Below the pieces are notes generated by a model that had not been told where the DNA came from, ran no database searches, and worked only from the letters and a program-made list of their open reading frames with translations. Positions 48,697 to 59,330 of a DNA stretch of 64,000 nucleotides are shown piece by piece. The DNA is from Oxytricha trifallax (lineage: Eukaryota; Ciliophora; Spirotrichea; Sporadotrichida; Oxytrichidae), in NCBI GenBank assembly GCA_000711775.1, contig ARYC01000267.1, positions 62,001-126,000 on the forward strand, in the 5' to 3' direction. Positions within the stretch are counted from its first letter, which is position 1. Every line of letters starts with the position of its first letter. The translations under genes were made by a program, and so were the position numbers.

Positions 48697-49537
48697 ATGG
48701 ACTAAAAGGGCAAAAAAGTAAAACCATAAATTAGTACTCTTGATGAAATAATGAATAATTAGAAGTAAAATAACTCAGTACCCCGAAAGCCTAATATTGG
48801 AATTAATACTAATATCGAAGCAAAGAAAGTTATAATCAATGAGTCTCCATTATAAGCACAAAAACAGTTTCAAAATTAAGCAAAATAATAAAATACTTAG
48901 AAAGTTCCAGCCATTGATTTTCAAGTAGCATTATATATTTTTTTAAATTAATATACATTTATGGGTATAAGATAAATAAATTTCTTTTTAAAAAAGGTTT
49001 TTAATCAAAATAAGTATTATTTTATAGAGAATTAATAAAAAAATTTAGTGATCAACTTTTAAAAGGCCTTCAATATTAGATGATTAAACTTTTAAGAAAA
49101 TAGAATAAATGAAGGAAATTTTCAGACAGCAAGAAGAAGATGGCGATGGATTCGAAGATTCTGTATTTTCATAAAATTATTTATTTATTTAAACTTAAGA
49201 TTCTGGCTATGATGTAAGTTCACCTGAAGAAGACCAGGAGGGTGGAGTTATTCAATCTTTTTTCAGAGTAAAGACGTTTTCATAAAAGGAAAAGACTCGC
49301 TTTGGATCCCAAAATTCCTAGAATAGTAACTTAATTGATTATAATCATTACAAGAATATACAATAACGGCAAAGATTAATTAATAGACTTACTTGTTGTT
49401 GCAGGGGTATCTCCAATTTATTCAAATCCAGAAATCACCAAATTAGAGTTATAGAATTATCTGTTAAAATAAATAATAATATTTTAAATTCTATACCTAA
49501 TTAAACCTTTATAAACCAATATATATATTATATATAT

Positions 49538-49572
<35 letters not shown>

Positions 49573-52500
49573 GTATATATATATAATAAGAGTCCAAGAT
49601 GAATTTCAAAAGAAAAGCTCTTTTATTTTAAAATAATAATCATTAGATGAAAATAGTTAAGAAAAGATTAAATCTCATATCGATGCATAGAAAAATTGGA
49701 AGAAGGTTAAGTGAAATATTTTTTTATAAAATTTAAATAAGATTTTATTATATTTTTAAGCGTCGAGTTACTTAGCATCTAAAAATGAAAAGAATGGTCG
49801 ATTTCCTAAGTGTGAACAAGGAAGATGAGAGATAGGACTCGGATGAGGAGCCTTCCACCCGATGTGAAAGATTAATGATACACCCACACAATAAAAGATT
49901 TATTGATAAACGATCATTTTTTAAAATTAAATTATGTAATCTAATCAATAATTATTGATTTGAAAACAATAGTTTACCTATTAAATTCTTTCGATTAAAA
50001 GAATAAATTTTAGAATAATTTCATTCTCTTATAATATTTTTAAAAAAGCTTCAAATTTTTAAATGTAATTACAATAGTTCTAATTCATTTTATATTCATC
50101 TTTTTTTATACAAAAAGACCCCATAATTATTTATATTAATAATTAAAAAGATTGAAATATTGGAATTATTTTTTATCATTTGTGATTCTGGTTGACATCA
50201 TTTATATCATTCTCACGTAAGTATAACTATCAGGAAAAATATTTGATATTTAGGAATCTATAATTTTATTTATACTACATTCAAAATTTAATTAGCATAA
50301 ATTTGCAGACAATTTTATTTTCTAGTATGTAAATAGTTTTTATTATTTAAATATTAATCAAAAGTTTTAATTAGGATGTTTGAAGAGGTAGAAACGTAAA
50401 ATTAATATGTAAAATAATTAATTAATAGTATTTATTAAAAAATAGTAAATATGTTTAGCGGGAATTTTCAATTCTTGACTTCACAATATTAATAGTTAGA
50501 AATGAAATTTGAAATAAAATAAGTATGCTCTTAAATGTTTTAATTTTCGATTTTGTCAATTATTTATTTAATTTTTTATAATTTTTTTAAAAGTAAATAA
50601 AAATTTTCTGACCTCGAATTCAATAACTTTTTTATTAATTTATTTTAACAATTATAAATTTAAATTGAAGATTAACTCACATTATATTGATATTTTTATT
50701 TGATTAAAAAATACTATTTTTCCTTTTTAAGTATCAAATAATTTATGAAAAAATCTTCAAATTTTTAACCTTAATGATATTTTAAAATTTTGTAAAGTAA
50801 TTTTGTCTTTTAAATTATTTTAATATTATGTGGGTATTAAATTATTTAAATTAATGATGTTATAAAGATTTCTTTTTACAATAGTATTTTTTGGGATAGA
50901 TTTTATTTTGAATTTTTTCAAAATGTCCTATCACGATGTTGGACTTGTAAAGGATCCAAAAGATATACATCTCAACTATTTAAAGTAAAATCATTAAAAA
51001 TCAGTACTTTTTATAGTAAAAATACAAATAATTTTGAGAAAAAATTGCTAATTAATTAAATATGACTACAGTCATTATTTTTATCATAAACCATGATTTC
51101 ATTTAGAATGGATCTTCAGTAAGATTATTATTGTTTTTTTTAATGTTTTAATTCCTTTTATTTATTGGCAAATTGATTTGATTGAAATTATTGATTTTAT
51201 CAAATTTCCCAAATGAATTATTCTCTTAAAATATTAATTATTCATAGTTTTTTATGTTTATTAGAATATTTTGTTTTATTAATCTTCTGACTTTTAATAG
51301 GACCTACCTAAAATAAACATAAATGTAAATGTTTAAACTGTATTAAACTATAATACCAGACTTTTTGTCTCTAATTCCATTTCAATTATTTTTGCATCAA
51401 TTCACATTCCTACGTTTGGCAAGAGTTTCAAGATTCGCATCCTCCTTAAATCTGTGCTTGGATTTTATTGAGCTAATTATTTCAAGATTTTGGATGTTTT
51501 AATTATTTATACTTATAAAATTTAGTGTAGGGTAAAAATTAACAATTTATTTTGCCCTAAAAGTTGTTTATAAATAAAAAAGAGGTCAATGAAGAATATC
51601 TGTTCTTTGATAAAGTAAACATATTCATATATAATTAAGTTTATTATAGATTAATAGTAGTCCTAGGGTATGTCTGTCATTTTCTAGCATGTTTTTGGGT
51701 CTATGTAGGAAATGTTGGAATTTAAGATTAAACTGGGTGGATTATAAAATTGGAGACTTAAGGGATTTTGCAATCAGGATTTTAATCTTAGTAAACTTTT
51801 ATATAAATAATAAGCTTGGTAAATTAGCCTATGATTTATGCTTACATAGCTTCAATTTATTATATATTCGCAACACTATCGACAGTAGGCTATGGAGAAA
51901 TAGTGGGAGTAGATATATGGGAATACGCATTCTAAATTCTAGTTTAAATTATAGGGATAGGCTTCTTCGCCTATATATTATTGAAATACATTTGAAATGG
52001 GAAAATTCAAAAATAAAAAAGAGATGTTTTTTTTAATTTTATATAACAGCCAGTAATTAGGAGTGTTCTTAATTCTAATTTGATTTATATTATTTTAACA
52101 GTAATCTATTTAAAATTTAATAAATTAATAAAATCAATATATTATATATATTAGTGGTCCGGTGGTCTGGCCGGTTGTATGACTCAGTTCTTACTAATGA
52201 AACTTTTTCAATGTCTCTTGCGACAAGTTAAGGATTTTCAAGGATGTTCATTCTGAATTGGTAGAAGTTGATATCTGGGAGATAAGCATCAGTAGCAGAG
52301 AGTCAGTGTTGAATTCATCGGTGACAGTCACGTTGATGTAGTATTAATCATCAATTACTTCGTCAACAATAGGTGCATCTTTAGCTTCAATACGGTGGAC
52401 CCCAAAACCCCGGCCAGACCACTGGACCACACTAAAGACCCTGCCAGACCACTGGACCACCGGACCACTAATATATATATAATATATTGATTTTATTAAT

Positions 52501-55500
52501 TTATTAAATTTAAAATAGATTACTGTTAAAATAATATAAATCAAACTAGAATTAAGAACACTCCTAATTACTGGCTGTTATATATAATTAAAAAAAACAT
52601 CTCTTTTTTATTTTTGAATTTTCCCATTTCAAATGTATTTCAATAATAATGGGTAACTTGCACAGTCTTCTTGCAAGCTTTAGTTCAATGGATCCTAACA
52701 ATTATAAGATCTTTCATAAATTTGTAGTAGGGTTCTAAGACGAAGGATTAGACTAGTGGCTAATGTAATTAGATCGAGCTTATAAAGAAAAATTACTAGA
52801 TTAGGAGTTGTTTTTACAAACTCAAAAATTCTTTACGCTTTATCAACTTAAAGCAATAAACACTATTCAAGATTCACCATTCTTCTTGTAGCTTAAACCT
52901 AGAATTTAGAACTAAGTAATAACTTCTTCATTTTATAATTTTAATTGTTAACTCTATTTTTGTTATAGCTACTCGATACTCTTTACTAAGAATCTTACGA
53001 TCATTTTGATATGATTTTCCAAGACACAGAAGAAGGTTTTAGAAGAAAGATCTTTAATCATCTTAAATTTTATCTCTACCAAAAGTAAGAATTATATCTT
53101 CCCTCTGACTGCTAGACCATACAGAGGTCCCGGCGTGTTCCCTTTGCATTCATTGAGGTGGCATGTTTGCATGACCAGATGCCCAAATTGTCCTCAAAAA
53201 TCTAATAACTATCTGTCTGGCTTAAGCCCCAGTACTAATTTCCATAAAGCTTTAAATAATAATAATATCTTTCTTCTTAACAGATTCTCATTCTTAAACT
53301 AGAACTGCGAAGAGAAAATCAAAGCAAAATGTTTACTATGAAGATCGTCCTAGGATCTTTGAAAAAGGTGAAATGCCTGAGCATGTATTTTTCATTTTAA
53401 AAGGGACAATTAATTTTACAAATGAGAGTGGAGCATTTCAATATTTCACACTTACAAGTGGATCTTATTTTGCAGACGCAAACATTTTGTTTGATTATCC
53501 TACTTCATATTCAGCTTTGTAAGTACTAAAATATTATTCTTTAATATTCAACAAACAATTTTGTTAGCTATGATGAAAATGAAGGACCATTATAAATACT
53601 CAAGATTAAAGGCAAAAAATTTCTTTAAATTTGTGAGGAGTATCCATCCAGCAAGGCTTTAATGGAAAAAAGAGCATAAGAGAGAAGGAAGAAATTTAGA
53701 AAAGTAAAATCAAATTGTTTCTTAATCTATTTAGTATAAAATAAAATCTTTAGTTAAGGTCATGAAAGCTTTAGTTAAGATTTATCACAAAAACAGAGAA
53801 TCTCCCATGATTTAGAAAGGGTTTATTACAAGATAGAGGCAAGTGGTTCAAATTTACAAAGCTCTTTTGAGTCACTACTATCAAATGGCTGAAAATTATG
53901 AAAAATTTAGAGATGCATTTTATCAGAAGAAATAAGATGATTTGGAAGTATCTATTTCCCAAAGGTTATTTTTATGTTACTTTTTAAGGGAGCCAACTCT
54001 TGAAAATCAAAATCCATAAGAAAAGCAGAAAGAATATCAGACATAGTATGGTACTTAGACTATAGAAGTTCGAGATATAGATGTAGGCACCAAAATCTTT
54101 GGAACATTCAATGGTCAATATCAAAGACCATCAACTCGTTCCCTCAATCCTATATACTAATCTGATTTAGAAATACCACTTTATGGGGACACTAAACAGT
54201 TTTTCTAGAATAAAATTATGTAAATGGTTGAAGAAAGCATAGCGGATGACCCTATCGGAAATGATCAAAGTAGAGATTAATATAATGATAATTAGTTGGA
54301 TTCATTTAAATTAGAAAATGGAAGGTATTCTTCTTAGTCAATGTAATATAGAGCACTTGAACATTTAAGTAATTTATTACTATTTTAACCTGTTGTTGAT
54401 TAAAGCCCATCCAAATTCCAGAGCCCATCCAAATTCCAGAAACTTAACAATAATGCAAATAGAAAAATTTAGCCTGAGTAATATCATGAAAAATACTTAA
54501 AAGTTTAATCATTCAATTCCTCATGATATTATTATTATTGTTATATCAATAACCAAGATACAGTGAAGATGGCATATCATTTGGTAAGATAGATCGTTTA
54601 AAAGTATAGCAAGAGTAAAATAGCGGCAATAACTTACAAACTGACTTGAATCAATATTTGGTTACAATAGGCTCTGAGAGACACAATACTCAAAGAGCTT
54701 TAATAACTGAATACGAAGAAGTGAAATAAATTTATAATGGATATCTAAACGAAGAAATGTTGATGACTGATTCAATATAAATGACATAGGAAGATTAGAA
54801 TCAAAACTCAAACAACTCAATTTTATTAAAGTCTATATTTACTAATTTTTTTCGAGTTAAAAATAAATGCTTGAATTTAAAAAATGAAATTAAAAACTAA
54901 TTCCTTTATTAAGCTATTCACTTATAATAAATAATAATGGATTTAAATGATGAATAGAACAACTCTATTATAGTTAAAATAAATGTAATAGAGCCTAAAT
55001 CACCAGAACTGTAAAAACCATTAACTCTAAATATGTAACAGCAGTGGTAACAAGACAAATAGATGAAGCAGAGATATTCTATATCTGATCCATCCACCAT
55101 TAATTAAACTCCTGTACCTATATAAGACAAAAATTATCACTTAGCAAAGGATGACCAATTTGATGAAAACATGATTGACCAAGTTCATATTAGCTTATTT
55201 CATAAAGTAATAGCTACCTTTGTATTATTTCACATACTTAATTATTACTATATGTTTCAGCTTAAAGAATGAAAAGTCTATGAAAGTATTAAGTAACTAG
55301 ATACCATAAAACCAATAAATTTTGTAGCACAATTAGCCTCAATTTTTTAGAAGAGAGAGTTAATAATTTAGCGAACATAACAATCTCCTAGAAGAAAATC
55401 AAATTCTTGAGGAAATAGAAAATAATCTCATAAAACGCAATAATGAATAATCTTAGACCCCTAATTATCCAAATGCATCTTTAGAGTTAGGAATGGACAG

Positions 55501-55939
55501 GATAATAGAAGAATAAAAGCTTGACTATTAAAGTAGAATTCTACCTACATCAGGAAATGGAGATACAAATCAGCAATCAAAGTCAGATTCCAAATCTGCT
55601 AATTACGCCAAATTAAAACAATAGGAGTAGGCTCTATACTATAAACTTAAGAATCAGAAACTTCCCTTTGACGTCTTCAAAAATGAGATAGTATCAGAGT
55701 ATCTATTTAATTCAGAAGATGAGAATGACGAAGATTCTCCTTCTTAGAGTAGCAATAGGAAACGCCTAAACACCAAGTAAAGCTAGTTCGAAAGTCATGT
55801 AGATTCATACTGTGAAAATGTTAAGCAGGAGATCTAAAGATTGAATGACGAAAATAAGAAAAATTAAGATATGATGCTTGAAAAAATGTGTGAGTTGATT
55901 TAAGCTAGCTAAAATAGAGTCTAAAAATAGACTTTATGA
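48697..55939 (+). CDS. K2: six-TM potassium channel, tandem paralogue of K1
   Basis: Same plan as K1: MDQKGKKVKPQISTLDE, GYDVSSPEED, MVDFLSVNKEDERQDSDEE, S1 YWNYFLSFVILVDIIYI, S2 FFGIDFILNFFKMSYHD, S4 FLRLARVSRF, filter TVGYGE (about 51885), S6 IGIGFFAYI | MGNLHSLLASF, C-linker (DEGLDQWLMQLDRAYKEKLL), cNBD (FEKGEMPEHVFFILKGT ... GSYFADANILFDYPTSYSAL) and a long polar tail ending at TGA 55937. As in K1 the phosphate-binding Glu/Arg are not evident. IESs are at 49164-49205, 49901-50153 and 51978-52648; introns include 53089-53282. Expected in plasma or ciliary membrane, shaping membrane potential. Confidence 0.83.
49164..49205. other. 42-bp IES in K2, AAGATTCTG pointer
   Basis: The 9-bp repeat lies at 49155-49163 and 49197-49205. 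Excision gives GFEDSGYDVSSPEE in frame. Confidence 0.85.
49518..49586. repeat. (TA)n microsatellite in a K2 intron
   Basis: About 70 bp of alternating TA with few interruptions, between coding segments of K2. Probably simple-sequence expansion. Confidence 0.8.
49901..50153. other. 253-bp IES in K2, AAAAGATT pointer
   Basis: AAAAGATT lies at 49893-49900 and 50146-50153. Removal joins HPHNKR to LKYWNYFLSF in frame, the same junction as in K1, where the IES is only 37 bp. Confidence 0.85.
51978..52648. other. 671-bp hairpin IES in the K2 S6 exon
   Basis: Inverted arms begin TATTATTGAAATACATTTG and extend about 180 bp each way, closing with a GC-rich TGGTCCGGTGGTCTGGCC repeat. ATA at 51975-51977 and 52646-52648 brackets it; excision gives GFFAYIMGNLHSLL, the K1 sequence at the same site (which has no insertion). 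The loop is not palindromic and holds a coding-like fragment (see 52165-52405). Confidence 0.9.
52165..52405 (-). pseudogene. Gene fragment carried in the loop of the K2 hairpin IES
   Basis: On the minus strand two adjacent frames read like protein: RIEAKDAPIVDEVIDDQYYI then NVTVTDEFNTDSL, and after a frame shift DAYLPDINFYQFRMNILENP then QLVARDIEKVSLVRTESYN. The composition is less AT-rich than the arms. I do not recognise the family. It could be a captured piece of another gene, an MDS of another locus nested in this IES, or a remnant of a transposon protein. Confidence 0.5.
53089..53282 (+). ncRNA. Candidate structured RNA within a K2 intron
   Basis: The intron (GTAAGAATTA ... TTCTTAACAG) contains, at about 53096-53240, DNA with far more G+C than any other intron here. 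Short stems can be drawn: CCTCTG/CAGAGG, GGCAT/ATGCC, CTGG/CCAG. Intron-hosted snoRNAs are common in eukaryotes. Clear C/D or H/ACA boxes were not identified, so type is open. Confidence 0.35.
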
Positions 55940-56116
55940 ATTCAAATAGGAGAATATTTAAGTAAAACTTGCATTATAATTATCAGTATGATAAATCATT
56001 TTAAAGACATTTAATTTCTTTTAAATTGATAATTATTTCATGTATGATGTTAAAAAAATGATAGTAAAGCTGAAATATTTTTCGAATCTCACATATTTAT
56101 AATTTAAATTTTAAAA

Positions 56117-58512
56117 ATGGGTGTGTGTTTTGCATCTAGCAAAAATCTAAATGAAGTGTAAAGTTTCTTTTATCAATTTCTCATATGATTTCGTAAAAGA
56201 TTATTGAAATTTGTTGTTAAAATTTTATTTATAGTGACAATAACATTATTAAGAATACAATAAAATAGAAGCCTCTCTAAATCCTTCGAGAAGAATTGAT
56301 AGATTTATTGAGACTCTACACTAATTAAAATATGAATAATGCATAGGAAATTAAGCTTGGATCTATGAAACTAGAATATCAATCTAGTCAAAATAAATCT
56401 GGCTAAGGTCAAAACTAGACAGTCAATCATTACTTCCAAATATTCTGCAACTATAGATTTTACGATTCTCACAGGAAGCATTTAGCTTTAAAAGCCCGCT
56501 AGGACGCTTAAGAAATGGAGAGAAGGTTGCTTGAGCTTGCTTAAATGGGTAGTAAGAGCGATATACATCGAAGTTCTGTAATGTTAAAAGGGATCAGTAT
56601 TGATGCCAATGGAAACATTACTGCGAATGGGGGAGGTTTGGGAAATTTAAATGGGGTCTCGGATTTAACTAAGGGGAAAAACGGAGATGAGGAGATACGA
56701 GAAAATAACATTATAGTGGCTAGTTGGATCAATGACCTAGGAAATCAATAGAAAGAGTTTGATGTAAGATCTATCTTTTCTAAAAGTTTTAACTATATAA
56801 TTTAGGATAAAATACTGTTCTTTAATAATGAAACATTGCTAAATAGACAGATTTTGCTAGACCATTTTTCTAAAGAAAATAAAAAGTACTTTTATGATAA
56901 AAATATAGAGTTTTGTTGCAAGAAAGGGAAAATGCACTCACAAAATTAAGATAACTTTTTCTGTGTTGCAGATGGAGACTTAAAGATATTTGGAGTGTTT
57001 GATGGGCATGGGATCTATGGTCATATCATCTCTGGATTTGCAGCTGGTGTCATGCTTGATTACATTCGAAACAAAAATAAAATCTTCAACATTAAAAATT
57101 TGGAAAAGGAAACAGACAAAAACGTAACTGCAGCTCTTCGCAGATGCTTTAAATATGCTTAAGAGTAGCTTAAATAAAGGTATTAACAAATTAAAAATGA
57201 AGAGCGGGAAGAGAAACGAAAAGTAAAGTAAGATAAGCGATAAAACTAAAAACTTGAAATGGACGACGAGGATTCAAAGAGTGAACTTATATACAAAAAC
57301 AAAAATAAGGATTAAGTGGATAAGTACAGGCAGCAGCAAACCTCTTCTCCGAATAATAACAACAACTTTAATGACGAAAATGAAGATCTATTTATGGACA
57401 GTGACGAAAACTCAGAGGATTTGTGTTCTGAATCAAGCTGGGAAACTTCAAGCGATTATGATGAAAATGATGATAAAGAATTTTTCAAGTATCAAGCTTA
57501 AAACCTACATGACAATAGTGGAATACTTTCAGATGAAAATAATCTAAAGGACGAAAAAAATGAAGCAAAGGAATATTAAAGGTAAAAGTAGGATGAGGAG
57601 CAAAAATTAATAGGCGCTTTGTCGCTCTCTAAATTAATGCCAAGCTCTAAATAGCACGGCCCTTCAAATGAAACAGAAGGTGGATTCTTAAAGCCAATTG
57701 TTTCATCAAATAACAATGAATTAAGATCATCTGAGACTATGAGGTCTAGAAAGATATTTAGAATCAATTAGAAAGGCCTTAACATCGCTGGAAATCCCTT
57801 AAAAGAAATCTAAGAGAAATCTTTGAGAGAAAAGTTAAAATCTGGTAGTGGAAGCATGAAAGGCTTTGACATTGCTCTATCTGGAACTTCAGCAACTATA
57901 GTCATATAGACTCCTAAAAAACTTTATGTGGCTTGGGTAGGCGATTCTTAAGTAGCTCTTGGAAATATTGATAAGAAATTGAATCCAATAAAACTCACTT
58001 TTCCTGAACATACTCCTGCAGATGAAGTAGAAAAGATTAGAATATACAATCACAGAGGAGAGGTTAGGTCCTCAGTTCTTGAGAAGAAAACTCGAATTTA
58101 AGTGAGAGCTAGAATGTACCCTGGACTCTCAACTTCTCGTTCTCTTGGAGATGTATTGGCTCATTAAATAGGCGTGACAAGTGAGCCTAATATCAAGAAT
58201 TCCTTTTTTATTTAACAATATGTTTAAATCACTCATAACCAATTTAAAAGACATGCTTTATATTTTTATTTGAAGATATTAAACATAACTTAAAACGATA
58301 AGTTTATAGCTTTGGGGTCAGATGGAATTTGGGATAATATTGGATATGAAGACGTACTGGAAATTGTAAATGAATATGGTTTAAGAGACCCTGGAATGAG
58401 TTCAGAATATATATGCAGTAAGGTTAAGGATATTTGTGTGAGTGATAATTCGCTTTTGGATGACATGACTTTGATTGTTTCACATTTATAAATCAATAAG
58501 ACCCTGCATTGA
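56117..58512 (+). CDS. PP2C-family protein phosphatase with acidic insert
   Basis: MGVCFASSK at 56117 has Gly2 and Cys4, typical of N-myristoylated/palmitoylated PP2Cs, so membrane attachment is likely. A 77-bp intron (56158-56234) follows. Metal-binding and core motifs in order: VFDGHGIYGH, SGTSATIVI, VAWVGDSQVALG, FPEHTPADEVEKIR, YPGLSTSRSLGD, GVTSEPNIK, ALGSDGIWDNI, LDDMTLIVSHL. Between the DGHG and SGTSA motifs lies an approximately 290-residue acidic, Asn/Glu-rich insert, making it longer than usual. A 78-bp IES (58198-58275) sits between EPNIK and ILNIT. It would remove phosphate from Ser/Thr proteins with Mg or Mn ions. Same strand as the K genes, 180 bp after K2. Confidence 0.92.
58198..58275. 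other. 78-bp IES in PP2C, AAG pointer, length divisible by three
   Basis: AAG lies at 58195-58197 and 58273-58275. Excision gives EPNIKILNITQNDKFIALGSD, the normal PP2C spacing. If retained it would add 26 residues without a TGA. No GT...AG edges exist. Confidence 0.75.
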
Positions 58513-58661
58513 AAAAATTTTGATTTTTTAAATAATTTTCTGATTTCTGATTGCTGATAACTGTTATTAAATAATTTATTCTTAAGCATAACTTTGCTTT
58601 TTCTCTAATTTATTTTATTTAAATGTAAATATCGATAAAAAGAAAGGATAATCTTAAAATA

Positions 58662-59317
58662 ATGCTTGAACCTAGAACACCTTATATGAAACAAAGCACA
58701 AAAGTAAATGTAAGTTCATATTATTTCTGACAGTGTAATTTTATATGAATATAATGTTTACCCATCTTTTGTTTAACTTCTATGCTTTGATACTAATTCA
58801 ACATTTTATAGTTACAGCAACTCTTGCTTGAGAACAAATCCTCAAAAAAGCTTGACCTCCATAAAAACCTAAAACCCCATACCTATTCTTCAGCATCAGC
58901 AACCACGACGACCACGACCCTAACCCACCACACAGCTGCACCAAATCAGCAGACTATATCAATTATGGACTATAAAAATAATAGTAGTAACAATCGAAAT
59001 AACTATAATAGTATTATGATGCATCCTATTCTAAGTCCTAGTAATCAAATCAGTAGTCTGATTAATAAGCACAGTATCTAGTAATAATTTTAGAGTTCAA
59101 TGATTGATTCAGTGGAAAAACGATAAGAAGAATATTTCTTTTACTATTGCTATATTTAATATAAAGTTTGTGAATTACATTTTTTTATGTTATTATGAAT
59201 AGGTTCTCATAATAGAGTTAGTTGTAGCTGAATAAATAACTACCATTGATTAGAAATCATATATAATCCAATAGAAATTTGCACGATATCTAAGATATGT
59301 TTAAAATGCCTCAATGA
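58662..59317 (+). CDS. Low-complexity Ser/Thr/Asn protein, 161 aa
   Basis: MLEPRTPYMKQSTKVN, a GTAAGT...TATAG intron (58710-58811), LQQLLLENKSSKKLDLHKNL, a Thr run, Asn/Ser-rich middle, then after IES removal FSQQSQLQLNKQLPLIRNHI ... DMFKMPQ and TGA at 59315. A short helical N-terminus and C-terminal basic helix are the only structured parts. No domain recognised. Its stop lies close to the likely 3' end of the convergent minus-strand gene. Confidence 0.6.
59140..59207. other. 68-bp IES, TTCT pointer
   Basis: TTCT lies at 59136-59139 and 59204-59207. Removal gives KRQEEYFSQQSQLQLNKQ in frame. Without it the frame ends at TGA near 59195 after hydrophobic AT-encoded residues. Confidence 0.6.
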
Positions 59318-59330
59318 AAGTATAAACCTA

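Noticed and set aside
52344-52544. Open frame through the GC-rich repeat in the K2 hairpin arm
   Set aside because: Most of it translates the inverted arm and the TGGTCC repeat; only the loop part looks coding and is reported separately.
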